64,000 nucleotides of DNA from Branchiostoma floridae (Eukaryota > Chordata > Leptocardii > Amphioxiformes > Branchiostomatidae), in the NCBI RefSeq assembly GCF_000003815.2, contig NC_049979.1, positions 29,087,239-29,151,238 of the forward strand, written 5' to 3'. Positions 33,968 through 45,454 of the stretch are shown here, one piece after another. The notes beneath the pieces were generated by a model that was not told where the DNA came from, did not search any database, and saw nothing but the letters and a program-made list of their open reading frames with translations. Made by a program: the position numbers and the translations under genes. Each line of letters starts with the position of its first letter. Within the stretch, counting starts at the first letter, position 1.

Positions 33968-36900
33968 ATGAAGTCGGAGCCAGTACCGCGAGTCCCACGG
34001 CGCCGACGCCCGACAAAGAAACGACAGAGAAATAGCGATACAGAGTCGACAGGACGACGCCCCAGCAAGCCCGCCTCGTACAACCAGAGTTCCCGGCCCT
34101 ATCACGAACGGGCGCTGAAACAGAGGACCTTGCTGACGGACAGGACCCACGAGAGGACGGTCTCACACATCAACGCAGAGAGAACAAGATTTTCTAGGAC
34201 GATGAACAGACAAGAGACGGACTTGCTGAACAGGTACGTTTATAACTATAGTTCACCTTTATCCGTGGGGTAACCCAAATCCGTTATTTCTAAAAACAGA
34301 GTATCCAGTCGACGGACCGTGGACCATGTTTTAAAAATTGCAGTTTGAAACCACCGTCCATAGTCTTGATATCCCTAACCATCCTGTTCATAAGAAACAA
34401 CGGATATATGTTACCCCGCGGATAAACGTGACTAACGTTACGCATAACCACCACACGTAAACGCTAAAGTGTAGCCAACAAGGCATTGCGTAGTTTTTTG
34501 CTCAACAACTTGAATCTGTTTCGTAAAACTCGTTTCATTTCTTCTCTGTGCTGCCCTATCACGGTGGCAAAGTAGATTTGTGCTCTTTTTGTAAAACGAG
34601 AGACTTTACAGAAATCAGATCCTCTACACGCTACCCCTCATTACCTACATCAATTTCACCACGTCCAATCATAGGTGCCAGATGTTAATCTTATTAAGCC
34701 ATTTAGACTCGATTATATGGATGACATCATCGCAATTTGGTCCATTTTCGACTATACTGTAAACAGCACAAAACAGCTGTATATGTAACGTTAAAACGAC
34801 TAGATATGTGTTGAAAGTTGCAAGAAACCTGAAAACGGGTGATAAGTCGTAGAATGGCAAAGGCAATTTCAAAGTCAGAGAAAAAGTTGTGAAAGAACAA
34901 AAATGAAGAATCTTTTGTTCTGTATACCATACATTGTGTGTTAAGTCATTTGTTTATCTCTCCCGACTACTTAGATTTCAAAATAACGGGGACTTTCTAC
35001 AGACTTTTTTTTATTCACATGCTCACATCAGTTTTGGGGTTCCCAGAGGATGTCATTCATATAATTGAATCAACGTGGCCTTAAGAACAAACAAACTAAA
35101 AGTAATAGCTGTTTAAACAAGACTGTAATTGCTTATCCTTATCAGATGGAGATAACGTTCCTCCGGCTTTCGAAATATTTACTTGACAAAGTATGAATTA
35201 TTTCACGGATTACACTGTATATCTATTTAAACGAAGTGAAATTGGGCGTGCCTAAATCTTCGTCTGTGAAGCTTCAGTCTTTTTGACGGTGGAATAACTT
35301 CCATATGTGATTCGTTAAGAGGGGATAATGATTTATAAATATTCTGATATACGTTATTTACTATACACAAGGCTGTCATTTTAAAGACAAGGATTTGTCT
35401 CAATGGACGTGAAGAGCAAATATAAGTACATAATGACATGTGGCAACCGTCGTATGGTATACATATATCAAAGAATGTCTAGAAGTTAGAAATTCCTCCA
35501 ATGATTGTATAAAAGTCCGTTCTAATCCCACACTGCACACGGTAGATTACCTTTATGGAACTGTTATGTACCAGTAGATGCCGTACTTTGTACAGCTGTT
35601 GTGCAATAGAATAATTTTTTTATTATCATGAATTATGCTGATAAGAGACTTCTTTGCATATCATTATAAATGTAATGAGACAGTCACTAGGGGAATTCAT
35701 GAAGTCGTGGAACTCTAGTTAGTAATGATGAATGATATACCCTGACCTGTGGTCCCTTCTCTCTACAGACTGATGGAGCTAGAGGCATGTCTCCCCAAGT
35801 ATCAGACTGACACTGACACAGTGGACACCGGGAAAGCAGTCAAACTGGACAAGACAAGAAAAAAGTTACCACCACAACATGAGGCGAGGGTTGCAACAGC
35901 ATCAAATTGTGAGTCGTCATCGGTAGAGGGATTCCCCGAAAACTCAAAAACGTCGTTGCGACCGAAAATCTCCGACAAACCAAATACGCCGTCATTGCAA
36001 CCGAAAATCTCCGACAAATCGAATACGTCGTCATTGCAACAAAAAAACTCCGACAATCCGAAAACGTCATCATTGCAACCGAAAAACTCCGACAAACCGA
36101 AAACCTCACCATTGCAGCCGAAAAACTCAAACAAACCGAATATGTCGTCATTGCAAACGAGAAACTCATCCCCACAACAGAACGATATTAATACTGAACT
36201 TTCAAGTGCGCCGCCGGAGTCGGAGAGTGATAATTCAAAGGACGTGCAGAAATCATCCGACCCTAACAGATTGTCTCCTGTGTTAGAAGCCTCGGAGGAA
36301 GGCAGCACTACTAGTGGTGCACCGGGTCTACCTTCAGTACCATCTAACACTACCAGCGCCAAGTGTGTTGTATGCGAGGGGAATGCAAAACAACCCGATA
36401 CAGAACACCGTGAATCTACCAGAAACGGAACTACCATTACCAACGGAGGCGTCCGTTTGCCACAAATAGACCAGCTTTCGGAAGAGGAGAGAGCAGAAGC
36501 CAAGCTGAACCCTGGCTTGCCAAGGTCACTACTACAGGCGAGGATACGGAGGCGAAGTGTTTCAAAACATGCCACATCTAACCCCAATAAATACCGCACC
36601 CATTTTCCGAATACATGCACAGAAGGGAAGACAGTCGAAGGATCTTCTAAGACAAGAGAATTTGAGGGTGAGAAGTACCCCTTGGAGAGGAACGTGCACC
36701 ACCTCCCACCCATTCGGACTGACCGCGAGTACGGCCGCCGAACGTGGCCGGGCGACGCTATGGAACTGGTGGGAATGAACGGATATACCTCGGACATCAT
36801 GCCCAAAGTCATGCAGGCTAGCTATAGCTACAACACGCGTCTGCATGACGATCAGAATAATAAACAGGAGATAACAGGCGATAGTTTACCTACGGTGGTC

Positions 36901-37038
36901 CGTTCCAGGGCCTTGATTCGAAGAGAACAGAAGAAACCGAGTAAAGATATGTACGTGTGGTTAGGGCTAGATTCTAAGTACCAGCTTCGCCTGATGACCA
37001 ACCCCGCAAAATCTGTCAGCCACACAGACAAGTCCTAA
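33968..37038 (+). CDS. Unrecognised disordered protein with 13-residue repeat
   Basis: Exons 33968-34233 and 35769-37038 join in phase 2 (Arg 89) to 511 aa. The ATG has a GCCATGA context. The N-terminus is strongly basic (PRRRRPTKKRQR at about 10-21, a possible nuclear localisation signal). Residues about 150-225 are five to six units of a 13-residue Ser/Lys/Pro repeat (SLQPKNSDKPKTS type). The C-terminal third (LSEEERAEAKLNPGLPRSLL, then Arg/Tyr-rich sequence to the end) is the least repetitive and most likely conserved part. No membrane helix, signal peptide or known domain is visible. Both exons are single long open frames with a consensus GTACG donor and TCTACAG acceptor, which supports a real gene. 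Confidence 0.7.
34251..34432. mobile_element. MITE family E, copy 2, beside a splice donor
   Basis: GTTCACCTTTATCCGTGGGG and CCCCGCGGATAAACGTGAC are inverted ends, with AAATCCGTTATTTCT/AGAAACAACGGAT inside. It starts 17 bp after the exon 1 donor of the two-exon gene. Confidence 0.8.
34693..35082. mobile_element. MITE family O, copy 2
   Basis: It pairs ATTATATGGATGACATC with GATGTCATTCATATAAT and shares CAACTATACTGTAAA-like, TATACCATAC and TTTTGGGGTTC blocks with 26491-26875. It lies in the intron of the two-exon gene. Confidence 0.75.
35083..35768. other. Intron of the two-exon gene, right part
   Basis: AT-rich, nothing recognised; it ends in a CTCTACAG acceptor. Confidence 0.45.
35953..36168 (+). 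repeat. 39-bp coding minisatellite
   Basis: About 5.5 units of 39 bp (core CATTGCAACCGAAAA, then CTCCGACAAACCGAA) encode the 13-residue repeat. All units keep the frame. Confidence 0.9.
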
Positions 37039-37400
37039 TGTCGGGATCATACAGAGCCATAGCAAAATATCACCAGTCAAAAACATGTCAAATAACAGTG
37101 CAGGAGGTCATATAAGAAGGGCAATGAAAACATAAGAAAACGTTTCTGAACTGAAAGAAATTAGGAAAGCGACCAATAAGAGATTTGCTGCATGTCCGTA
37201 AAATATCATAGTCCTGTGGTCGCTATAGGCTCGGTCAGCAACATGTTGGACCAAAGAGGATGCCGCGATCTCTGTATTCAATGGGAAGTGTAAATGTATG
37301 TATATGTTGCCACCTAATATCAGCTAAAATGCCTGGTTTGCCATGTATTGCATTGTCTGCAATATCAATAAATAAACCTAAATCTAATCTTTGGAAAAAC
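37039..37400 (+). other. 3' UTR of the two-exon gene
   Basis: Two overlapping AATAAA signals lie at 37367-37372 and 37371-37376. The block TTAGGAAAGCGACCAATAAGAG at about 37160 recurs at about 41746, so part of this UTR is a dispersed repeat. Confidence 0.5.
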
Positions 37401-37628
37401 TTTCAACAAGAACAAGTCATCAGTTATATTGTGATAATGACTGCTACAGCATTACAGCACTAATGTTTCAGAAGGACGTTTGTCATTCTTCACTTGTCAG
37501 CCACGTTAGTATCTGGAAAAGGGATGTTGATAAGCAACAAGGGCATTGCATTGTTGGTGGATATTTGCAATCATTGGTAAAGAATGAGCAATAGACAAAA
37601 CATAACAGTAACATTGATTTGTTTTTAT

Positions 37629-38040
37629 TCTTAATACAAGAACATCATTGCAGGTTTAAGAAATTCAGTCATAAGGACAGATAAGAATTTTTTATAATAA
37701 CCTCAACCTTTGTGCAAGAACATCATTTCTGATGTAAGAGAATAGAAAGATATTCATAGTACAAGCAAGAACCTCAATCCTAATACAAGAATCTCATTCA
37801 AGGTATAGGAAATTCACTCTTGATGACAAAAGATAGTCCTGGTACAAGAACCTAAATCTTCTACGTTTACGAAATAAGTCTTGGTAGTAGAACGATATTC
37901 ATGGTGAAAGAATCTCAATCTTGGTACAAGAATCTCATATGCGTATGTCTTCAGCACGCATGTATTAGAAATAGATTCTGACCACAAGAATGATATTCTC
38001 AATTTTTGGACCATTAGCGGTAAGAAAAATTCTTAGGACA
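37629..38040. repeat. Degenerate short tandem repeat
   Basis: Variants of TACAAGAATCTCAATCTTGG recur many times with irregular spacing (GTACAAGAACCT, ACAAGAATCTCATT, GAAAGAATCTCAATCTTGG). This is an old, decayed array. Confidence 0.55.
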
Positions 38041-38410
38041 AGGAAAATATATGGGTTTCGTAAGTTAAATCAATATTTAATACGGGATTATAGAATATAA
38101 ATGAATGTGAAATATAGATAATAAAAAGTAATAATGATTTATATTGTTAATGAATACTTAAAAAATATGCAACTACTACTGCTACTTATTGTTATCATCA
38201 TCATTGATTACTTTGATATAGATATTGTATCATCCAGAAATTGCGATTGATTTAATTTCTATCATTCAATACACATATGGTTTTTCTAAAGAAAACTGCA
38301 TTGAAGCACATTTAAAGAAAATGTTCTTTGTCAGTCAACATCTTTCAACATAACAATCATATAGCAATTCCCCCACCGCACCACAATTCGTACCTATTAT
38401 TCAACAGGTA
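38041..38410. other. AT-rich spacer
   Basis: Nothing recognised. Confidence 0.5.
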
Positions 38411-38754
38411 TTAGTTATTATAGCTTAATGCTTATCATATAATTCCGCGACATTGAAATCAAGTTGCTTGATGAATGCTATGTGTTTTTGTTCCTTCCAA
38501 CTACCCATCGCCTCCCAGATCACAATAGAAAACGCCCCTGTCAGCACACATGTTAGACCCAAACCATCTAAAAGTGTCGGAGCGAATCCCAGCATTGCCC
38601 ACTGTAGGCCATAGGCCGAAAACGCGCTGAGCTAAATCATTGCAGTAACTGCATTTACCTCTACTGACTTTAGACCGAGGTAGAAGAACAGAACGCTCAT
38701 ACCATGAATGCAACAGCTTAGCACTAAGACTGTGGCAGTCACTGGTTCAAGGTG
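38411..38754 (-). pseudogene. Broken tandem copy of the transporter's last-exon end
   Basis: 38411-38754 repeats 38755-39098 as a direct 344-bp duplication without length change. Read on the minus strand it would encode the last 110 residues of the transporter (LEPVTATVLVLSCC...), but one glutamine codon has become TAG at 38632-38634. There is no splice acceptor or start at its upstream edge, so it is probably non-coding and part of the downstream UTR. Confidence 0.85.
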
Positions 38755-38768
38755 TTAGATATTGTAGT

Positions 38769-40425
38769 TTAATGCTTATCATTTAATTCCGCGACATTGA
38801 AATCAAGTTGCTCCATAAATGCTAAGTGTTTTTGTTCTTTCCAACTACCACGTGCCTCCCAAATCACAATAGAAAACGCCCCTATCAGTACACATGTTAG
38901 ACCCAAGCCATCTAAGACTGTCGGAGCGAACCCCAGCATTGCCCACTGCAAGCCATATGCCGAAAAAGCGCTCAGCTGAATCATTGCAGTAACAGCATTT
39001 ACCTCTACTGACTTTAGACCAAGGTAGAAAAACAGAACGCTCATGCCATGACTGCAACAGCTTAGCACTAAGACTGTGGCAGTCACTGGTTCAAGGTGCC
39101 ATGTGGTACTGGTAACGAACACTCCTATTCCGGCATACACTGAGCTAAAGGCGTACACGTACGTGACAACCTTTTCCCTCGGGGTGGATTCTAGAAGATA
39201 TTTGGCGCCGACGTCACCAATGGAGTGAATCAGTGCTCCAGTTACGGCTAGAATCTGTCCAAGAGTGACGTCTGCAGTATTAGCTGATGACGTCATGTTG
39301 ACGAAGCTACCGTAGCCCAGAAGCACAACACCTGCTACACACCACATGCTGCCGAGGACGGTTACTCGAGTTGGAATCTGGAATGATAGAAAATTTACTG
39401 CAGTAAAATGCCTGATAGCTGTCACATACGCTTTAAGTCAACTTTTAGTCCCCTGTCGTCAATACATATGAATTTACATGGTTAAGTACAGCAACCATAG
39501 TTTGAAGTAGAAACAGTCAGTTTTGCCCGGAGCTGTCTAGTTGACAATCTATCAACACGTTGGCAGGTAAAAACTATTACTGGTTGTGTCAATGAAACGT
39601 AAAACTTAAGGGTTAGTTCACCGCTTACCTGTTGAAGGAAGATACAGGAGAGGGTCACCACAAATACCGGCATACTCGCGTTCCAGACGGCTTCTGCGTT
39701 CGCAGGTGGAATATACTGGTACGACATGAACAGGCAAAGAAGACTGGTAAACCGCGTACATCCGAGAAAAATCAAGTTGGCCCCATGTTTCCAGCCTTTT
39801 GGGAGCATGTCTGTCCGCCGGTACACAGTGATGCTAAGTGCCACAAGGAAAATCAGCAAGTCATCCAAGAACAGCACCTGATATGGTGTGTATCCTCGGT
39901 CTATGACGTATCGTGATGTTGCTGGTACTGGACCTTTGAAGAAACTGCACGCTAGGCAAGCTGCCACACCCGAGAGGTTCTGAAAAAACACAGAGGCGTT
40001 ATCTCTTAAAAGTGTTAGATACATTTCATTCATTAAGATTGATGAAATTTGTAGTAATCATTTTCGATAAAATCTAGGCCTATAACGCTAGTTCCCATTT
40101 ACTCGTAGGGTAATCTGTATCCGTTGTTTTTAACAATAATGTATTTGGGGGTATCAAGTCGAGGGACTGCAAAGTTTTGAAAATATTGCAGTTTGAAGCC
40201 ACGGACCGTCAACTTGATACCCCTAAATGTTCTGTTTGTGAAAACAACGGAAATAGGTTGTCCGGCGGATAAAGGTGCATTGGCGTTACATGATAAGCCT
40301 AAACCTATATCATGGTGTCTTGCCTTCATCCAGAGTCTCCAATTGCCGCCCCTTTTCTGATCCTCAGAGTTTCCATTCCTCAGATGTTTGACCATCCCAT
40401 CGCTGTTGTCAGTGTCCTCACTCAT
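38769..40425 (-). CDS. EamA/DMT-family transporter (SLC35G-like)
   Basis: A membrane carrier of the drug/metabolite transporter superfamily, probably ten helices; substrate unknown. Minus-strand exons: 40324-40425, 39629-39979 and 38769-39377, all joined in phase 0, giving 353 aa (human SLC35G1 is about 365). Residues 1-34 are a polar cytoplasmic start. The first EamA half begins NLSGVAACLACSFFKG and contains the family-like YIPPANAEAVWNASMPVFV segment. The second half includes LAVTGALIHSIGDVGAKYL and ends QLSAFSAYGLQWAMLGFAPT before a short tail. Intron 1 has a GC donor (ATGAAG|GCAAGA) with a normal acceptor. Choosing the ATG at 40425 is supported by the in-frame GC donor 102 bases later. 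Confidence 0.85.
40091..40280. mobile_element. MITE family E, copy 3
   Basis: AATCTGTATCCGTTGTTTTTA pairs with AAAACAACGGAAATAGGTT, and GGGGGTATCAAGTCGAGGG pairs with GTCAACTTGATACCCC. It lies in intron 1 of the transporter gene. Confidence 0.8.
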
Positions 40426-41814
40426 TTTTGATTGTTCCTTGCATGTAACGCTGTAGTGAAAGAAATGTGATAAATTCAAATTGAACAAAAGGTAAAAACT
40501 GGTACCCGTTTTCAAAGGCCGTTTAGCGAATATCTTGTAGCTTGTTGGAAGACGATTTCAAAAGGAATATTCATTCACAAAAGAAACGTTCAAGGTAGTG
40601 TAAACAATGCAAAATCATGCTGTGTCTGTATAAGATGCCAATGAGTGTTAAGTATTGCGAGGTCTTTGCTAAAAGCGTAACGATAATAAAACAAATTATA
40701 TTTATATGACATAATTCTTAGTTACAAAAAAGCTAACAATGTAGGCAGTCAGTTCCATTTCTGAAAAATGATAAATGAAAAACAAACAGTTTGTTTACTG
40801 TATGTCCCAGAAATTGTGACCAGAGTTCATGGATTGTCTATCTACCTTGAGGGAATGTCCAACAAGCGGGTTTCTAGGTTGGAATATTGTATGTCGGTTG
40901 TCGAAGGACACTTTGTCAACGCCAAAACGCACACACACACACACACACACGCACACACACACACACCCAAACGCACACACACACACACACACATACACGC
41001 AAACGCACACACACACACACACGCACACACACACATATACATAAAATTTTGTCACTTTCTCTTGATACCATCACCATATCTTTTGACTGATACCCGACCT
41101 ACTTTATTACTTACCTCACCTGCCATTGTCCAACTAGCATAGATCTATAAATATGGTCTCTAACAGACTCCCGCCTGGTCGGATAGTAAAAGAGGACTTT
41201 GGCCAAGTTAGGAATAAAAGCCTAGTAGTAGTAGGATTAATTAGCGAATTGAGGTGAACTGGCCGGCTGAAGGGGAAACATAAATATATAAGCGTGGACT
41301 GACTCCCCTGGCCAATTTCCCGATTTTTTCCCCCGAATTATACGATCCCTGCACCCACGTAGGAAGGTCTGGTGGAGGTTACATAAAGCTGTTATACGTA
41401 GCTTTCTGTCTTCCCTATAGGCAACAAGAACGGTTGTATTCAAATAACTCACCGCGACAGCTTGTCACAGATGGACAGCAAATAAGAATTTGCTCTGGCT
41501 TGTCTCAGTTGGCAGGGTACGTCAGATTTCTTGAATCTCTTCCACACTTCGCCGTATATAGGATACAAATCCTGTTCTTCCAGTTATTGTGGTGCGTAAC
41601 CAGTTCACCGTATAAATCATTGATGAACCCAAAGCACCGTTCTCATGCGGCGGCCTTGATAACGTTAGGTCTAAAACGAGTTCATTCAGACAAACAAAAG
41701 ACTTTCCATCATAATTATCAGTTCAACCAATGATAGTCTGCCAATTAGGAAAGCGACCAATAAGAGACTAGCTGCACGTCCGTCAAATATTTGTACTGTT
41801 TTTATTTTGCATCT
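40426..41814. other. Upstream of the transporter gene, no gene seen
   Basis: It contains a (CA)n microsatellite and a dispersed block at about 41740-41793 shared with 37150-37213. Open frames over the CA array are artefacts. Confidence 0.5.
40929..41038. repeat. (CA)n microsatellite
   Basis: About 110 bases of mostly CA units, interrupted by CG, CC and AA variants. Confidence 0.95.
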
Positions 41815-42205
41815 CTTAAGCCAAAGGTACAACACGCCATACGTGCAACTGCGTGCTGTCTACGTGCAAAAACGTGGACATCTTTTAGAATCCGTGAGTT
41901 GTAATTACCGCCTCCGTACGAAATCGCACGGAAACCAACGACTTTGGGAGCACGCAGACACGCCGTAGCACGCTAGGCGCATGCAGAGCTTTCTCTGCGT
42001 CCGAGGGCTGCGGATTCACCATGCACCCATACGAGCCAGTACGGACGACGCGCGTGCCCCGTACAGCGAGTAGAGAGAGTAAGGAAACCGTACGTACGCA
42101 GCACGTGTAAGTACGGTATGCATACGGTAACGTGGCAGTCGCACAGAGATCGTACGTTGTAAGCACTTACAACTCACTTAAGGCGCGGTCACATGGTGCA
42201 ATCGT
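41815..42205. repeat. CpG-rich dispersed repeat (family N), copy 2
   Basis: It has the same ordered blocks as 24690-24970, then continues with many GTACG and CGTAC words to GGCGCGGTCACATGGTGC at about 42183. It is the longer of the two copies. Confidence 0.7.
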
Positions 42206-44191
42206 CCTACCATCGCTAACTTGGGACCGCACCCTTACCACCCCACGTGATCTAATATCAATAGGTTGCCTTTAAATATTTCATAGTGGTAAGTACAGAT
42301 ACCTTTGATACATTTACTATAAATGGAAATAGACACAAATGTTGAAGTTTGAATTCGACTTTATTCCCTGCATTTCTGGACAAAGAACTCAACATGTAAT
42401 CAAAGTACCTCATGTAGTGATAGCATGAACCTATGCACAGGGAAGAGTCTGTTTCTGTAAGACCTTGACAAAACTTTTAAAAGAGCAGCAAGAACAATTA
42501 AAGTTTGCTACATGTACATCATTATCTTTGCCAATAAGTTGATGTATTTGTCAGCATTTGTTTGTGTGTGTTTCAGTTTGTCTATCTGTGTGTATCTTTC
42601 TAAAACACGTGGATTGCCTTCATATTTGTTTGGTGCGGTCGTGTATGGGATCTGGAAATACAGTAATGTGATTTGGAGACCCCTAGCATCTTTCTAAGGT
42701 ACTACTCCAGGACTTCATGTTCAGGACATGACATGGTCATGATTTGGACATTGGTGGAGTATACTCTAGGTTGACTAAAAAAATGCATGACACTGTATGA
42801 ACCCAGCCAATGTTATGTCATGTTAACATAGCAACGCAGCTTTACTTATGGAATGCTAACACTGTGCGTATGTTTGATCCACATAAAAGAGTTTACACTA
42901 AGCATAATGTTTACATACAATGTCATGTACATACTAAATGGAGCATACAGAAGAACAAACCTACAAGTGACTGATATTTGTCTAAAGCTTTAGGCCATGA
43001 TTGTACTAGTTGCACTTTTGAACCAACTTACTTGTGTTACAACACATAGAAAAAACAACTATTACAACTCACAGTCTTCAAACTTAAGTCTTTGGCGATT
43101 TTACTGAAGGCATAATTAAAATTGTGCCATGATTTAATACAGGACGACTTAAAGAAGCTATTCTTGCATCACAGTTGACAATGGTAACAACTTCACACAT
43201 TTCAAAAGTTCTGGACTAAGTGTTAAAGCATTCATGATACCAAATACATGTTCTCACTATCTGTATGTAATTGAAAATTGAACTATCAAAAACCAAACTT
43301 ACAGCTCTTGCTTCTTGCCACTTAATTAGATTAAACATTGACTATTATTGTTATGATGTTACAATGAACACGGCAGCTAGTTTGGCCCTGGACCCACTGC
43401 TTGCTAAAAAAGGTAATGAAATTTGATAAGCAAACATTATGCTTAACTATTATGATTACATACAAAAAAATATTTGCTTTGTTTGCTGCTCAAAAGAACC
43501 TTTTTGCAAGCTGCAGTGTTAAGTTTCAAACTGGCTGCTATGTTTATTGTGATGTTATGACAGGCATATAGTCAATATTAAATCTAAGTAGGTGGTAAGA
43601 ATCAAGAGCTCGAGGTATGAGTTTTTATGGTTCGGTGTGCAATAACATCAGAAGGGTGTATCTTTTCTGCAAATATCTAGTATGTTATTAAACAACATCA
43701 TCATGGTTAAATGTAATATTAGGGAATGTTATTGTGTCATATCAGAACCATAACATATCATGAGAAGTTGATACATTGTATATTGTAAGCAGTAGTTTTC
43801 TAGTTTATTCATTCATTTACTGGTACCACAAAGTGCTTTATTTTTGCAGTACATCTAATATTGCTTTACTACTAACAGTGACTATGACATATGTACATGT
43901 TGTACAACTGCATAGATTTGTTGTAATTTGCATATTAAGTCTCCTCAGTACTTTATAGACCTTACTATTTGCATGAATTTGCATCTCCTCCTCACTGGAG
44001 TGGTAATTTGCATAAATGTCCTTATTTTGTGTCAAGCTCCACCTGTAGATGTGACATCACTTCCTATGAATGACATCACACCCTCTTGTTTTGCAACATA
44101 CTCAGTGACTAGGTAAGCTGGAAAGGGTATTACTTTGGTCTACTCTACCTTTTGTATATATGACTAAATAAGTGAAGACGAAAATGATGTT
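42206..44191. other. Gene-free AT-rich stretch
   Basis: Nothing is supported apart from a short block at 43615-43720 (AATAACATCAGAAGGGTGTA) shared with about 19.3 kb and 59.6 kb. Confidence 0.5.
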
Positions 44192-44462
44192 ACTGTAAAT
44201 GCATTTATGTTCAAAGCAATTCTAATTTTGTGTTTCTTACTGTAACAGTGTAACCACAACAATCCATTCACATTTACAGGTAACATGCTTTTGTTGTCAT
44301 CAAAGATCGACCATTATTTGAACAAGTAGTTCAGGTACTGAAAAAGGTCCGGACCTGTACCTACACTCATGTACCTGTACCTGCACCTAAAATTTGCTTA
44401 GGTACACAGCTCTACGTACCACAAAATTAAATCACTGCAAACTTAAATGCATTTACAGTACC
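44192..44462. repeat. Dispersed repeat family D, diverged copy
   Basis: TTACTGTAAATGCATTTATG at the left and ACTTAAATGCATTTACAGTA at the right match the family ends. The interior differs from other copies and includes CCTGTACCTACACTCATG-type sequence, perhaps a second insertion. Confidence 0.55.
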
Positions 44463-45454
44463 TTGTAGTATACTAACTTCTGACTTAATAAAGCCTTGAT
44501 TAGTATAATGATACATGATGACATGACTGCTTTACAGGCAGACAGTTGTTCATTAGTCAGTGGAAGACCCTGTACATCTCACTGGGCCATGCCTGTTGGC
44601 CACTGTTTGCGAAGGACATTCCCAAACAGTCGAAAACACATCGCCAATTTGTCGCCAACAAGAGCCAATCGGTTGCCTGAAATGGCAAATTTTCTATAAA
44701 AAAAGCACATTGGGAAATGGACACAAACTAGATGTGAAGTAATCGCCAACAGGTGTAAATCACTGCAAATCTCTTTTTGATGAACCTTAATCATTGTAGA
44801 CTCGCTTTTATATTCAGCGGCAACATGCTCTTCTCAATAAAGTCATATTGTATCAAATGTAGGGCCGAAACTGAGGATGTGACATTCCGTGCGTGGCCAT
44901 TTTGTTTGTGGAGGTCACGTATTTTACCCATCAGTGTGAACGGAAGCCAAAGCTGCCGCAATAATTTGTCGTCCACAGGTGCAGCCCAGTAAGATACACA
45001 CTTAAAAGAGGCCCTTAAAAAGAAGGAAGACTTATATTTTTGTAAGCTGACTAATCCATCTCACACATTATACACAGAGGCAGCAGTTATTATTGGGGTA
45101 CAATGGAATTTTTAAAACAAAGTCTAGAAACATGATTAAGTCATGTAAGTGAATTCTAAAAAAATTGTACAACGAGTCAAAACCTCATGGATATAACATA
45201 GAAGATAAAAGGTACTGAAAACAGTTGTTCAGTCCTCATGAACGTTCCCAGGCCTACACAGCTCACTCACACACATCAGGATTAAAAAAAAACATTTTGC
45301 AATTAAAGATCATAGAATAAAGGAAATGTGTCAAAAAAACTTGCAGAAAGTTGTAGGTGTTACAGTTGATTCTGGGTACCATGCAGGAACAGCAGTGTAC
45401 TATCCAGCTGGTCTGTACAGTAGGTAGGAACAGCTGCATTGCTGTCCACAGCTA
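44463..45454. other. Downstream of CAMKMT
   Basis: No exon seen; probably holds the CAMKMT 3' UTR. Confidence 0.4.

Noticed and set aside
35802-36812. 336-codon minus-strand open frame
   Set aside because: It is antisense to exon 2 of the two-exon gene; the plus strand has matching splice sites and a continuous product, while the minus frame mirrors the coding repeat.
40768-41142. Open frames rich in Thr-His or Cys-Val
   Set aside because: Translations of the (CA)n microsatellite.
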